A stretch of DNA of 64,000 nucleotides from positions 58,662 to 122,661 of the forward strand of contig JAKUCV010006646.1 of NCBI GenBank assembly GCA_028386065.3, written 5' to 3'. Both the position numbers and the translations under genes were made by a program. This DNA comes from Turnera subulata. Taxonomy: Eukaryota > Streptophyta > Magnoliopsida > Malpighiales > Passifloraceae. The notes under the pieces were generated by a model. That model was not told the origin of the DNA, did not search any database, and was given only the letters and a program-made list of their open reading frames with translations. Shown here in pieces: positions 1 through 10,053 of this stretch (its first letter is position 1; the number at the start of each line of letters is the position of its first letter).

Positions 1-564
1 TCATAACCCATGACTTAGGCTGAAATCAAATAACTAGGTCGAGTTTGAACGCATCTGCTTGTTAATTAACTTTTTCATAATTAACCTCTAACAACTACTA
101 AGTTAGAAGGCAAGTAAGGGTTGTTAACAGATGAGAGTTAAATAAGGGATCAAACCTTCTCTTTCCTGGATCTCTTCAAATTGGCAAGATCGTACTCATC
201 AAATTTTTTGAAGCTCGTATATCAGACAATAGGTACAAAACAGAGTAGAAGAAAATCATTCGAGGAACAATAACCGAAGAAGACTGAAACTATTGACAAC
301 AGTGCTTCAGGCCAGCTCTTCCTTTTTCCCAAGTACTAGAGGTAATACATATATATACATAAAAACACAGATACTATCCAGCACATTTACAGATACCACT
401 GGATTAACCAGAGAGAAACATCATTAAGACACACAGGAAAGTAACAAAGTTGCATTATTTGATGCAGCTTAGTTACAACTTCTTTCTCTAGGTTGGCACA
501 TTAGCCGACCATCAAAAAAGGACTACTGCAAATATGTAACTACAGATGTTGTCCGGATACTTCA
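1..564. other. Unassigned sequence, possible 3' flank of a microprotein gene
   Basis: AT-rich sequence with no recognisable coding region, RNA gene or repeat boundary. If the minus-strand microprotein candidate at 565-1023 is real, the right part of this stretch would hold its 3' UTR. Confidence 0.3.
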
Positions 565-1023
565 TTAACAGTGCATGGCTGACAGCGGAAGTTGCAGACA
601 TGGGAAATTATCCTGATCACTTTGATCATTTGGTTCCTTGTCTGGACAACCAAGATTTATCTTCCCTCTCCCTTCTTGAGAGATCGCCATCTTTTCTGCA
701 AAACCAATTCGTGTTAAAACTTAACACCAGTTTTGATGAATACATGAACTCAACCTAATCCATACACCAATACCCAGTTTTTCAACCGCAAAAAAAAAAA
801 AAAACGAAAACAGAAGAAGAGACGCAATATACTAACATGCATTGAATGTCTTAAGCATGTACAGAGAGGGTATGGTATAGGTATAATACGTACGGAGTAG
901 GACTATTATAGTAGACTATGGAGAAATGTGCTCACCTGCATAGACCAAGTATTTTTGCAGCAAAAAGGCCAAAACCGTGACCACTGCCTCCATGAAACAA
1001 TGCAAGACGACAAGCAGATCCAT
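565..1023 (-). CDS. Candidate two-exon microprotein, 72 aa, one hydrophobic segment
   Basis: I do not recognise this protein. Exon 1 is 936-1023 and exon 2 is 565-695, both on the minus strand. The ATG at 1023 has an in-frame TAG nine bases upstream, so it cannot be an internal codon of a longer frame. Exon 1 ends at a good donor (CAG|GTGAGC) and exon 2 follows a good acceptor (TTTTGCAG). The phases join to give 72 residues. Residues 3-29 are strongly hydrophobic (MDLLVVLHCFMEAVVTVLAF and on), like a signal anchor or membrane helix, followed by a polar tail rich in Asp, Asn and Gln and ending in MHC. A competing reading frame covers 932-1318 without splicing (128 aa), but it looks less protein-like. 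The model rests only on splice signals and frame closure, so it may be chance. Confidence 0.3.
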
Positions 1024-2293
1024 TTGATGCTATTGAGGGAATACTGATGCAGTGGAGATATGGCTTGTCAAGCTTCCCTTCTAGGCCAAGCCTTATATAG
1101 AGGGGATGGAGGCCGGCAGCTGGGAGTTGAAATTTTCGATTCTGCTGGCCGTATGAAGATGCAAGGTAATTAAAAATTGGAAAATAAATTGTTTTTAAAT
1201 TCCCATATGGTCTCCAAGATTTTGGATGATCTTGATTCTGAATATTTCTTATGTCAAACTCAAGTGGATCCCTAAAATTTAAACCCAATGTCAAACTCAA
1301 ATACTGGTGGAACTCCATAATTTAAAATTTTAAGTCAGAACCTAACCTTATTCGTCTACGGAGGAGTTGTTAGTACGGCTAATTAAGAGAATAATATACC
1401 TACTTTTTTTTTTTTTTTGAGAAAGAGAATAATATACCTACTTAAAATTACTATATATATAGTGTTTTCATTATGATCTTGTTCGTTTCTTGTTAGGTTT
1501 ATTATTGTCTATATGTTTAAATCTTTTATATTTTTTGTGAAACTCATATGTGTGCTTTAATTTTCCCTTGACAAGCCGGTTTTATCATTTAGGGGTTGAT
1601 AATGATTTGGATAGTGCATAATTGATTTGCGCTGTAGTGATCATCATGACATATAAAACAAAAAAATAAGTTAAAGGGAACTATCAATACACGACAACTA
1701 TAATAGAATGGTAGTTGGACCAATTCTTTTATAAAGAGGTGTGCATAATATAAAAATGACATAAAAATTCTAACCATTTATCATCAACTAATTGATTAAC
1801 GGAAAGGGATGGAAATAAATGAAAGTAGTTATATTACTTGGACCGACAAATACAAAATTCACGGTGGGATATAAAAAAATATAAACAAAGGAGTGGTAGA
1901 TGAATAATTACTAAGTAACAATTGCCCGGGCGTTTGATTCAGGTCTTAGATCATGGCAAAGTTATACTCGTGATCTCTACGAATAATTATTTTATTACAT
2001 CATAGTTTTATCCTTAATTTAATTTAGACGGACAAATAAAAAAAAATCCATTTCCAATCAAATCGTCCAAAAGGAATTACTCTCCCATAAGTTATTTTTC
2101 CAGGAGATATACTCCCAAAAAAAACAGGACTCCTAATACGGCACCAAAGGGAAGGGATACACCGTACACGTTTTAAAGAAAATATGTTGTCATCACCGAC
2201 GAGACTTTTTTCGAAAAAAAAAAAAACGCAAATCAAGAGTTTCCAAGTTTGGGTTATTTATCCCCAAGTAGGCATACACAAAATGAAAGTATA
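1024..2293. other. Intergenic, nothing recognised
   Basis: AT-rich sequence with a T-run near 1404-1420. No convincing gene, RNA or repeat end. It abuts the left target duplication of the element starting at 2304. Confidence 0.4.
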
Positions 2294-2303
2294 GTTATTT
2301 TAT

Positions 2304-2570
2304 GGATTAATGCATAAAAATATCCCTTAACTATTTTATTTTCTGTCCCTAAATAAAGTATTGGGTAATTTATATCCCCTCAACTTGTATCCAATCAGTA
2401 GAGTTGTCCAATTCCCTATTGTAACCTGTTTCTGATGTAGGATCCACCTACTGTTGAATAAAAAATTATTTTCCCACTTTTCTGATTCCACGTCAGATTA
2501 ATAATTTAAAAAAATTCGTGGGTCCCACTCCAATAATCTGAACTTTTTAAAAAAATTAATTTTTAAAAAT
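2304..2570 (+). repeat. Left terminal inverted repeat of the 6.8-kb element
   Basis: Inverted partner of about 8830-9101. Shared landmarks include the stretch around AAAGTATTGGGTAATTTATA (left) and, in inverted form, the CAACTTGT, GTAGAGTTGTCCAATT and CCTACTGTTGAATAAAAAAT blocks. The inner boundary is approximate because the match fades in A/T runs. Confidence 0.75.
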
Positions 2571-2722
2571 TTTGTTTTTTTCTTAACAGATCTAATGGTA
2601 CATCTAAATTATTTATTATTTCATTTTCTTCCTATATTAGATTTTCTTGATCTTTATCTTAAAAGTTACGTAATAAAAGAAAAAAAGAGAAATAAATAAA
2701 TCAATTTAGATTCGAGACAAAG

Positions 2723-3560
2723 TCATCCCATTCGTGAATTTATTATTGCATTGGAAAGGTAATGAAGAGAGGTGGGATCTGGGTGGAGTAGTGTTTGGGC
2801 GGTGGCTGGTGGCGATGCAGGAGGGAGAAGGGAAGGGGAGGGAGAGAGAGTTGGTGGTCGGAGAGGGAAAAGAACAGTGACGACAGCAGTGATGACCCCT
2901 CGCGACTCATCTGCAGCCATCGCCTGCCACTCGCCGTCGTCGGCTTCTGCAATCGCGGGAGGCGGAGGGGGAGGCGCAGTTGAAGGCAAAAGCAGCACGA
3001 GCCGGGCTTGAGAATCTCCTCCACCATTGTCCTGGTCACGAGCCTCTGCTTCACCATATCGCCACCACCGTAAGCGAAGGAAGATGGGAAGAGTTTAATC
3101 GTTGCATAATTTGGTGACAGAGCAGTCTTTCCCCTCTTTCCCTCCACTTCATTCGTTGGGTTTACTTAATTGTGTTTCTTTAGTTTGTGGTGGTGGTGGA
3201 TTTGTGTTTGTTGATGGTTGTTGATGGCGTACTTGGCGGGATTTGGGATGACTGGTGCTATGTTCTTTCCGGCAGAGTGTTGCAGGTTCCGGTCATGAGC
3301 TTTTCGAGTAGTTTTGGGCTTGTTGTGCTTGTTGGCGTGTAGATTTGGACTGGTGGAGGTTAGTGGTGGTGGAATTGTTTGTGGTGGTGGTGTTGGGTTT
3401 GGGGAAGGTGGTGGTGGGGTTGTCGGATTAACGTGGTGTTGGTGGTGGGGATGGTGGTGGTTTTGGGAGGTGGCTTTTTTCTTTTTTCTTTTTTTAGAAT
3501 ATGGGAGGTGGGTTTTGTTTTGTTTGGATAATGATTTTTTTTGTTGGGTGATTGTTTTGC
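2723..3560. other. GC-rich, G-biased stretch inside the element, possible captured gene fragment
   Basis: From about 2760 the composition changes sharply from AT-rich to strongly G-rich on the plus strand (C-rich on minus), with overlapping open frames on both strands (2723-2998 and 2743-3147 minus, 2772-3011 plus, 3314-3577 plus). None of the translations is recognisable, and they are dominated by Gly, Arg, Pro or Ser runs. Such open frames are expected by chance in GC-rich DNA. The sharp composition shift inside an AT-rich transposon suggests captured genic DNA such as a 5' UTR or first exon, but I cannot identify the donor. Confidence 0.35.
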
Positions 3561-3699
3561 TTATTTGTTGTGCATAGCTCGCTCCATATGTTTATTATAT
3601 TGTATTTATATCATTTAGTTAGTACATAATGGATCCAGTCGAGGGACGCCAGCTTGCCACAAAACATTCACATAAGAGGTAATTGATGCCATAAACATG

Positions 3700-3762
3700 C
3701 AAAAATATAAATATTATTATTATTACTAATATTATTATTACATTATTATTATTATTAAAATT
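3700..3762. repeat. ATT-type microsatellite
   Basis: Imperfect run of ATT/TTA trinucleotides around 3709-3762, interrupted by short substitutions. A simple repeat inside the 6.8-kb element. Confidence 0.7.
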
Positions 3763-3828
3763 ATTTATCTTGCTGGTACAACGTTGACCCTGAAGCTAGT
3801 AGGGTCATTGGTAATGTTGACCGTAATG

Positions 3829-4440
3829 CTATCGTTCCATGAGAACCACATACCGCCCGTGTTGTTTTGGCCGTGAAGTTCGAACCGGTTTGCCGGAGGG
3901 AAACGAAGTGGGATGACACCCTTCAGGCTGCCACTGGGTCTCCGTGAGCAGAACCATGTTGGGCTTGTACTGGTTCTTCAGATCTCTCAAGGTACGCACG
4001 AACTCCTGGGAATGCCTAGCGATTCCTCTGTAGTTCCACACCAGTAGGCGGGCCTTTGGCCAAGTTGGTGGTAACCGAGTTACTCGGGGCACGCTCTGAG
4101 CGGTCATTGAAAGCCTGTAATAGGTACCTTGGTCCAGGAATCGACAAGTGGGCTCTAGGTTGAATTCCTGAAGTCTTTCAGAAATGAAAAACATGACGGG
4201 ATTGGCCGAGCCATAGAAGGAAGTTCTTAGGGTGCTTTGGTCCTCTAGGAAGAACGTCTCTTCCATAGGAGTGACAAAGAACCTGGACGAGTAGAGTTTA
4301 TCGACGAAGACCAGACCAGGCATCCTGCCGAGCTCGTTCGGTAGTTCCTCAGGACGCTCGTTTATCAGGCTGTAGGCCAGCCTATTCCTCCTTCCTAAGG
4401 AGGCACCCTTAACAAAAAAGACAGATGATGGAGCAGGCAT
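3829..4440 (-). CDS. Unknown 203-aa protein with an endonuclease/exonuclease/phosphatase-like segment
   Basis: An unspliced minus-strand frame of 203 codons from an ATG at 4440. Most of it is unrecognised. Residues about 130-170 contain LLVWNYRGIA, then roughly 25 residues with TLRDL, ending in MVLLTETQW. This resembles the start of the endonuclease/exonuclease/phosphatase fold found in LINE-type retrotransposons and many plant repeat proteins, where the hallmarks are a WNxRG motif and a later Glu in an LxET motif. The catalytic Asp and His motifs that should follow are absent, because the frame ends about 35 residues later. It is therefore at best a fragment of such an enzyme. The frame lies inside the 6.8-kb element and is probably a transposon gene or remnant. 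Confidence 0.4.
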   Translation of the reverse strand: MPAPSSVFFVKGASLGRRNRLAYSLINERPEELPNELGRMPGLVFVDKLYSSRFFVTPMEETFFLEDQSTLRTSFYGSANPVMFFISERLQEFNLEPTCRFLDQGTYYRLSMTAQSVPRVTRLPPTWPKARLLVWNYRGIARHSQEFVRTLRDLKNQYKPNMVLLTETQWQPEGCHPTSFPSGKPVRTSRPKQHGRYVVLMER

Positions 4441-4859
4441 TTTGTCTCGACGTGTTTTGTGTGTTTTTATCTCTGAACGTGTTTTACAAATCTCTCTTTT
4501 AAAATACTTTTTGATTATTTGCTTTCCAGTCCACTACTTTGCCTTTTATAGAGATATGATTATCTGTTTTTCAAAGTTTAGACCCCACTTATCCCTGGAA
4601 CAGTCTAAAAGATTTTTCGGTGATCCGTAAAGCAGATTTTTTTTCGCAAACCTCCAAACTGTTTACGATCTTCAAGGTTTTGCTTTTCAAAAATTTTGCC
4701 ATTGATTGAATTATTGCTTCATCACTTTGTGTATTTTTGGGGTACAAAACGCAAGTGTTTTTCAGCCCCTTTCCATCTTACAATTTTCTTTCACTCTGGC
4801 TATCTTGGCGTTTCTTTTTATTGCTTTTTCTATATTTTCTACACCTTTTATCGCATCCA

Positions 4860-5170
4860 TCAGAGGCCAACGTGGCCAGATTGATGGGACGATACCTCGA
4901 GTACGGTTCATGAGCGACAAGGTTGCTCCTGTTTGGACATCATGGAGGGATACGAATCCCGAAAGACGTTTTCGCTCTTGTAGAGTTTATGGACGAATGG
5001 CTGCCGATTCTTCTAGTGGACCAACACGTGTTTGTGACATCATCATCGCCTCGTGAGATAACGAACGACGTTTTCACATAGAGAACCGACATCTCCGATA
5101 GCAACTGCAAGTTGCAATGCTCGGAATCGAGGACCTATATGACCGGTCTAGAGCGCTGGATAAGGAAAAC
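4860..5170 (+). pseudogene. Fragment resembling a GRF-type zinc-finger protein
   Basis: The plus-strand frame covering 4706-5056 contains APVWTSWRDTNPERRFRSC at about 4924-4982. GRF zinc fingers normally show a Thr-Ser segment, then NPGRRF and a Cys, so the similarity is clear, but the upstream CxC pair and the closing Cys-Phe-Phe-Trp segment are not seen. It looks like an eroded fragment. The Mutator-like element at 56501-62021 also carries a GRF-type gene, which makes a transposon origin likely here too. Confidence 0.4.
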
Positions 5171-5576
5171 GAGTTTTATTTAACTCCTTTATGATTGATT
5201 TTATTTCTTCCTTGCTGATTTTTTTTTAATCCTTACATGAAATATTTGCTCTTACCACCTTCTATGTTTTTTGGGTTACTAATAACAGGTTTGGTTCTAT
5301 TTCCTTTTTGTTGGTTTCTTTTCTTCAAAAAAATTTTATCGGTATTTATGTTTTCGGATTGTTAACAAAAGGGTTTGGTTTATTCCCATTCTGTTGGTTT
5401 TATGTTGTCTTAAAACATTTCATTTCTGCCATATACATTTTCAGATTATTAATAACAGGTTTGGTCATCATAAAGACAACTTGTTTATTTCCAATAACAT
5501 ATTACAATAGAGAAGGAGTACTCTATGGAGTTACTTGCTTCTCTAAATCTTTTACAAATTTTTGTATGTTCTCAAT

Positions 5577-5921
5577 CTAAGAGGAGAGTCCCATACACGC
5601 CTGTTCGATTTGCATCACCGCCGTGTTGATCTTCTTCAGTGAAGCGGTCAGAAGCTTCAGTGTCTGCAGTGATGTTTCGCTGGGAGCAGTTGCCTTGCCC
5701 TTCCTATCATCAGCATCCTTGCGACCGAAAGGCTCCTCCTTGCCGACAGGTTTCTTTCGCCTTCTCCTAGAGACGACCATATATTCCTTGAGACCGATGA
5801 TGTTCGTCTTGAAGCGTTTCTTCGGCTGTTCTTCATCGGAGTCCGTAAAGGGATTAACACCACCAGTATAACTTAACTCCTCTGAGTCAGAGGTAGTTCG
5901 AGTTCTTATTGGTGAGTCCAT
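5577..5921 (-). CDS. Unknown 114-aa charged protein in the element
   Basis: An unspliced minus-strand frame of 114 codons from an ATG at 5921. It starts with a Ser/Thr/Glu-rich segment (MDSPIRTRTTSDSEELSYTG), has a very basic centre (RRRRKKP near residue 55) and ends in a likely amphipathic helix (LLTASLKKINTAVMQIEQAC). I do not recognise it. The pattern of acidic N-terminus, basic patch and helix would suit a nucleic-acid-binding or nuclear protein, but this is inference. It lies on the same strand as the frame at 3829-4440, and the two may be exons or genes of one mobile element. Confidence 0.3.
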   Translation of the reverse strand: MDSPIRTRTTSDSEELSYTGGVNPFTDSDEEQPKKRFKTNIIGLKEYMVVSRRRRKKPVGKEEPFGRKDADDRKGKATAPSETSLQTLKLLTASLKKINTAVMQIEQACMGLSS

Positions 5922-6054
5922 GGCAAAGAGTAAGTTTGCCAGGTTTCGAGGTTTGGTTTTTATAAGGGAGCCAGAGACGCGTAAGGGTAAACGGGGTATC
6001 GTATAGAGCTCGGACAGCTGGAAGAGTGTATCAGAAGCATATCATGGTAGGATC

Positions 6055-6107
6055 CATGGATAAGACAAGGAATTTCGGGGACAAAATTCCTTTTAAGGTG
6101 GGTAGAA
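6055..6107 (+). other. 3' end of a gypsy-type internal region, with polypurine-tract-like end
   Basis: The stretch AATTTCGGGGACAAAATTCC (6070-6089) followed by TTTTAAGGTGGGTAGAA and then TGTAACAGCCCGG is a very common arrangement at the 3' end of plant Ty3/gypsy elements. There the end of the pol frame is followed by a purine-rich tract and the 3' LTR. No gag or pol coding sequence is visible to the left, so only the tail is preserved. Confidence 0.55.
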
Positions 6108-8816
6108 TGTAACAGCCCGGGTAAAAATTTGTATTTTTACCGGACAGTAAAAGTCTTTATATAGTTATTTACCAAATGAATTAATCTTGGGTAATTAATT
6201 CAAGGTAAATCGAGCGGCGGATCCCGAAACCAAGCCTTGTTCCATGTTCGGGATATTTTTGCAGTTTTTCCGGGACAAGTTGGAATTTTTCCGGTTTGGA
6301 AAACTGCGAAAAGACGATTATGCCCCTGGTGTAGTTTGAAAACTAAAGAAAGAAAGAAGGGCATAAGAGACATTTTGCTGGGTTGGATTCTTCCCTGCTT
6401 AATCAAACGCATGCACAGTAATCTCCATAAATCTGCTCAGTTAGCCGTTGCCGACACCTTTACGTCACTTTCTTCTTTTTCCCGTTTGTCTGCCACAAGT
6501 TTTTGTTCTTCTTTTCTGGCCATAAGACATGCTTCCTCTACAATCAAAACACACAAACCCAGTATCTATTTTTCTCCTACAAACTACCCATACCCAGATA
6601 CCCTGTGCACATTCTTTTCCAGTAAACAACAAACAACACCACAGCCAAACAACGCCATCGTTCTCTTCTCCATAAACTGCAACCACCGACCGACACCACC
6701 ACCACAAGCCACCCACCTTCCTGCCCTCTCTTTTTCTTTTTTTTTTCGTTCGCGTGCACCGGTCAACCACCACCTACAACACCACCGAACTGACGGCAGC
6801 AAATCAGGTCGCACCTCCCTTCGTTGCCGACCACCTCAGCCAGCAACACCGCCGTCCTTACAACCTGCAGTAGTCGCCGGACACAACACGACCATCTACA
6901 CTCGACGCCTCGCTCGCCAGCTTTTCTCTGCCGCGCCGCCTTGCTCGTGCCACGCCCTCCTTCACGTCGTGCCTCGCCTCACGCCTGCAACCGTCACCGC
7001 CGCAACCGCAGTATCAGCAGCCGAGCACCACCCGCCTGCACGCCGCCTCTTTCCGTCTCGCCCGACTCGCCACCGTCCGCCAAGGTGAGCAGCTGAGGTT
7101 GAAGACGACCAAGGTCGGGCCGTGGCTACTGGGTCCAAGGCAAGGGCTTGGATTTGGGCCAGTTGTCTTGGAACAGTGGGCCTGGTCTTCAGTAGGTTTA
7201 AGTTGGGATTCTTGGGCTTGGTCTGATTCATTTAATTCGGCCCAGTCCTAATTTAATTAAACAAAATAACAGGATATGTATACATAGTTACATAATTATA
7301 ATTTCTAGGAAAAATGTTTACTTATATAATTATACTTTCGGGGAAATCTATATATTGTGGGGAATATATTTTCTAGAAAATATATTATATGATGGTAAAT
7401 AGCCTATGAAAATATATAAGTTGAGATTAATAATTATAAAAAAAAATAATTTGAAAAGGTATATATATGATAACTATGTACATGGAAAATATTTTGGAAA
7501 GAGTATTATCAAAATATTAAATACCGAAATAATATCCGGGCACATGGATAGTAAATTAATTTTGACACATGGATAAAAAATGGTGAATGATGAAGATAAC
7601 GGAATAATAATCATATGCATATCATGTTTATTGTGCATTTGTGTGACTGTATATTTGTTATTAATTATATATAGGATTTGATAACGTGAACGAGCACGTG
7701 GAACTGGAACCGGAGGAGGAGTATCCGGAGGAATTTATCAGCTAAGGTGAGGATAAGTAAATATTTATATACCGCCCGTGATATCAAGTTGTTGTTTGTT
7801 ACTATATATGATATTTGTTGGTATGATACTACTTCTGTGTCTGTGATTGATTGTTGATGTTATTGATGATGTTGGAATTGTTGGTAAAAGTAAGTTTATT
7901 GTTGTTGTTGTTGACTGTGAGAATTGTGTAAGTTGAGTACCGGGGGTACTATTATGTGATGACAGTTTGGTTAAGTTATTATCCAGACGAGCGGAAAGGC
8001 CGTGAGCCTGCTCGGGATAACGAGATAATAGTCAGTCAATAGTAATATAGTAACAAGTCGAGGGAAAAGAAGATAATAAAATGGAAACACTTAGACATCT
8101 AGTAAGTCACAGTTAAATGTTGGAATAGCCTGATGGTAGTCTTTATATTTATGGTGCTGGGGGAGAGTGTGCTTGGGGTCTGCTCCCTGTTTGTACCAAT
8201 TTTTATTTTAGACGCTAGGGGAGAGTGTGCTTGGGGTCTGCTCCTTGTCTGTGCCAGTTATTACGTGGAGGTACCAGGGCGGGGTCCACAGGCTAGCTAG
8301 CTTGACTACCTGGCGACGGCCACCATTTAACTAGTGATAGGGGCCCTGATAATAAAATTAGAATAGTGTGTCCAGAATCACAAAGAGTGTTATTTAAGGT
8401 TTGTGAGAACCTACCTTAGTTATTTATTGTTGATTTGACTTGATTATTAATGGGTTGCCTATATATTTATCTTTACTTATGGATTTCACCCGGTGAGCAC
8501 TTCGGACTCACCCCTCGACTGCGTGACTCGGTCACGTAGTTTGATTGGCGCACCCTCTGCCAGGCCCGGACCCATCCTGTGTTGCATCATTTTCATATTA
8601 CTATCTATTGTTGTGTCGTATTAAGACTTCCGCTGCTTGCATTTGTCACTCTGTTTCTGTTGCTTGTTGTAATAATGTCTCCGTACTGGGACGAGTACTG
8701 ATGTTGTATTATTACTGTTGGCTTGTGATATTTACCCGCTGTGGATTCTGTAATAGTATGTGGTCCCATGTGTTTACTGTGTATAACGGTAAATACGGAT
8801 CGGGGCGTTTTAAACA
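6108..8816 (+). mobile_element. Probable 3' LTR (about 2.7 kb) of a truncated gypsy-like retrotransposon
   Basis: The proposed LTR begins TGTAACAGCCCGGGTAAAAA at 6108. It ends near 8800-8816 in CGGGGCGTTTTAAACA, an eroded counterpart of TGTAAC/GTTACA ends. The right edge runs into the inverted repeat of the surrounding element, so its position is approximate. The interior has a GC-rich block at about 6620-7100, a donor-like CAAGGTGAGC at 7080, and an acceptor-side short frame near 7690-7745. It also has two near-copies of GGGAGAGTGTGCTTGGGGTC (8160-8255) and a stretch around 8485-8540 with TTCACCCGGTGAGCACTTC. Similar modules are common in long plant gypsy LTRs. No 5' LTR is present in the window. 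Confidence 0.5.
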
Positions 8817-8829
8817 TTTTTTCCGAATT

Positions 8830-9101
8830 ATTTTTAAAAATTATTTTTTATAAATCAAATTATTCGGGTGGGACCCACGAATTTTTTTAAGTTATTAATC
8901 TGACATGGAATCCGAAAAATGGGAAAAATAATTTTTTATTCAACAGTAGGTGGGCCCCACATCAGAAACCGATTACAACAGGAAATTGGACAACTCTACT
9001 CGGTTGGACACAAGTTGAGGGATATAGATTACCCAATACTTTCTTTAGGGACAACAATGGTGAAAATAAAAAAGTTAAAGGATATTTTTATGCATTAACC
9101 C
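8830..9101 (-). repeat. Right terminal inverted repeat of the 6.8-kb element
   Basis: Inverted partner of about 2304-2570. It ends in GCATTAACCC at 9101, directly followed by the second copy of the 10-bp target duplication. Confidence 0.75.
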
Positions 9102-9111
9102 GTTATTTTAT

Positions 9112-9750
9112 ATAAGTACAAGGTGATTAGGAAGGAGGGATATATAAAAATAGCAAATGCTATTAGGTACAAGTTGAAGGCAACTTGCATGAACTCTTTT
9201 TTTGGGGGGTATCTCTTTGTATCTTATTCTTTGGTGTGATCACTTGCGTAAGTATGGCTTGGAACGATGAATCTCTTGACTTGGGGATGTTACTTAATTT
9301 GCACGTTTACCCATCCTTGAAAAGTGGAAAACTACAATGACCTATCAAAAGCTATCTTTGAAGTCATCAACATTCAATTATAATGGACTTTTCGGATGCA
9401 CCACTTTATCGGAATTTTGTTTTCTAATTAGCACAGTTGAATTATTATAAACATTATAAATTATACTGATCTAATTATTAGTTATCCTATTCTAATAAAC
9501 ATTGTAGGAACACTTGGTAGTTTGCATGTTGTGTATATTGTGGTGATGTCAGATATATTTTTTTTTTGAGAAAAGCTATATATAATTTTTAAAGGGGGCT
9601 AATATAATAATTTGTGTGTAATAATAAGAGTTTATATGAATAAATAAAAATTTAAAAGAGGTTATATGAAAAAATTAAAAATTCATGGATTACGAACATA
9701 TAGTGATAGTACTTATATGAAAAAAATCAAAACCCAGGGGCCATGTGTCA
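9112..9750. other. Intergenic, nothing recognised
   Basis: AT-rich sequence with no gene, RNA or clear repeat boundary. Confidence 0.4.
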
Positions 9751-10053
9751 CCCAAAAGGTCAACCTAGTGGGTGTGCAGCACCACTGTATATATGGCCCA
9801 AGACCTTCCCTTCCTTTTCGATGTGGGATTCCGTCACATTCTCCCCCACCGAATCTGACGACGCCCTCGTCGTCGACCGGGCACCCTGCCTACTCCGTCT
9901 CCACGGAGCGCTTGGCGTTACATAGGAGTTGGGTCGGGTCGGCTTCACTACCACTTGTCACGGGATCATTACCCTCCCCAAAAGGTCAACCTAGAGCACC
10001 CCTGTATATATAGCCCAAGACCTTCCCTTCCTTTCCGATGTGGGATTCCGTCA
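9751..10053 (+). repeat. Direct repeat pair, probable TRIM or LTR-derived fragment
   Basis: About 80 bp starting CCCAAAAGGTCAACCTAG at 9751 recurs at 9977, an offset of 226 bp. Both copies contain TGTATATAT, CCCAAGACCTTCCCTTCC and GATGTGGGATTCCGTCA. Between them lies a GC-rich segment with GACGACGCCCTCGTCGTC. Sequences of the form 'gatgtgggattc...cattctcccccac...gacgccctcgtcg' are frequent in plant genomes as pieces of small LTR elements. I cannot assign the family or define its ends. Confidence 0.45.

Larger units (their letters stand above)
2294..9111. mobile_element. 6.8-kb TIR transposon, Mutator-like, with 10-bp target duplication
   Basis: The element spans 2304-9101. The sequence GTTATTTTAT lies immediately outside both ends (2294-2303 and 9102-9111), which fits the 8-11 bp target duplications of Mutator-like elements. 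The left end reads GGATTAATGCATAAAAATAT and the right end, on the other strand, GGGTTAATGCATAAAAATAT. The similarity continues inward for about 270 bp (about 2304-2570 against 8830-9101), with scattered substitutions and small indels that I judge by eye as roughly 80-85 percent identity. No intact transposase is visible. The interior holds gene-like fragments, two minus-strand reading frames and the 3' part of an LTR element. It is therefore a non-autonomous, Pack-MULE-like carrier, or a nest of insertions inside one. The superfamily assignment rests on TIR length and TSD size only. Confidence 0.75.

Noticed and set aside
932..1318. Unspliced 128-aa minus-strand open frame
   Set aside because: No recognisable motif. 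The spliced alternative in another frame has better start and splice evidence, though it too is weak.
2723..3147. Pro/Ser-rich minus-strand frames in the G-rich block
   Set aside because: Competing frames overlap on both strands and none has a recognisable domain or supported splice sites. Kept only as a composition anomaly.
6237..7231. Long overlapping Pro/Arg/Thr-rich open frames in the GC-rich block
   Set aside because: They occur in several frames on both strands with low-complexity content, as expected from GC-rich DNA with few stop codons. No domain is visible.
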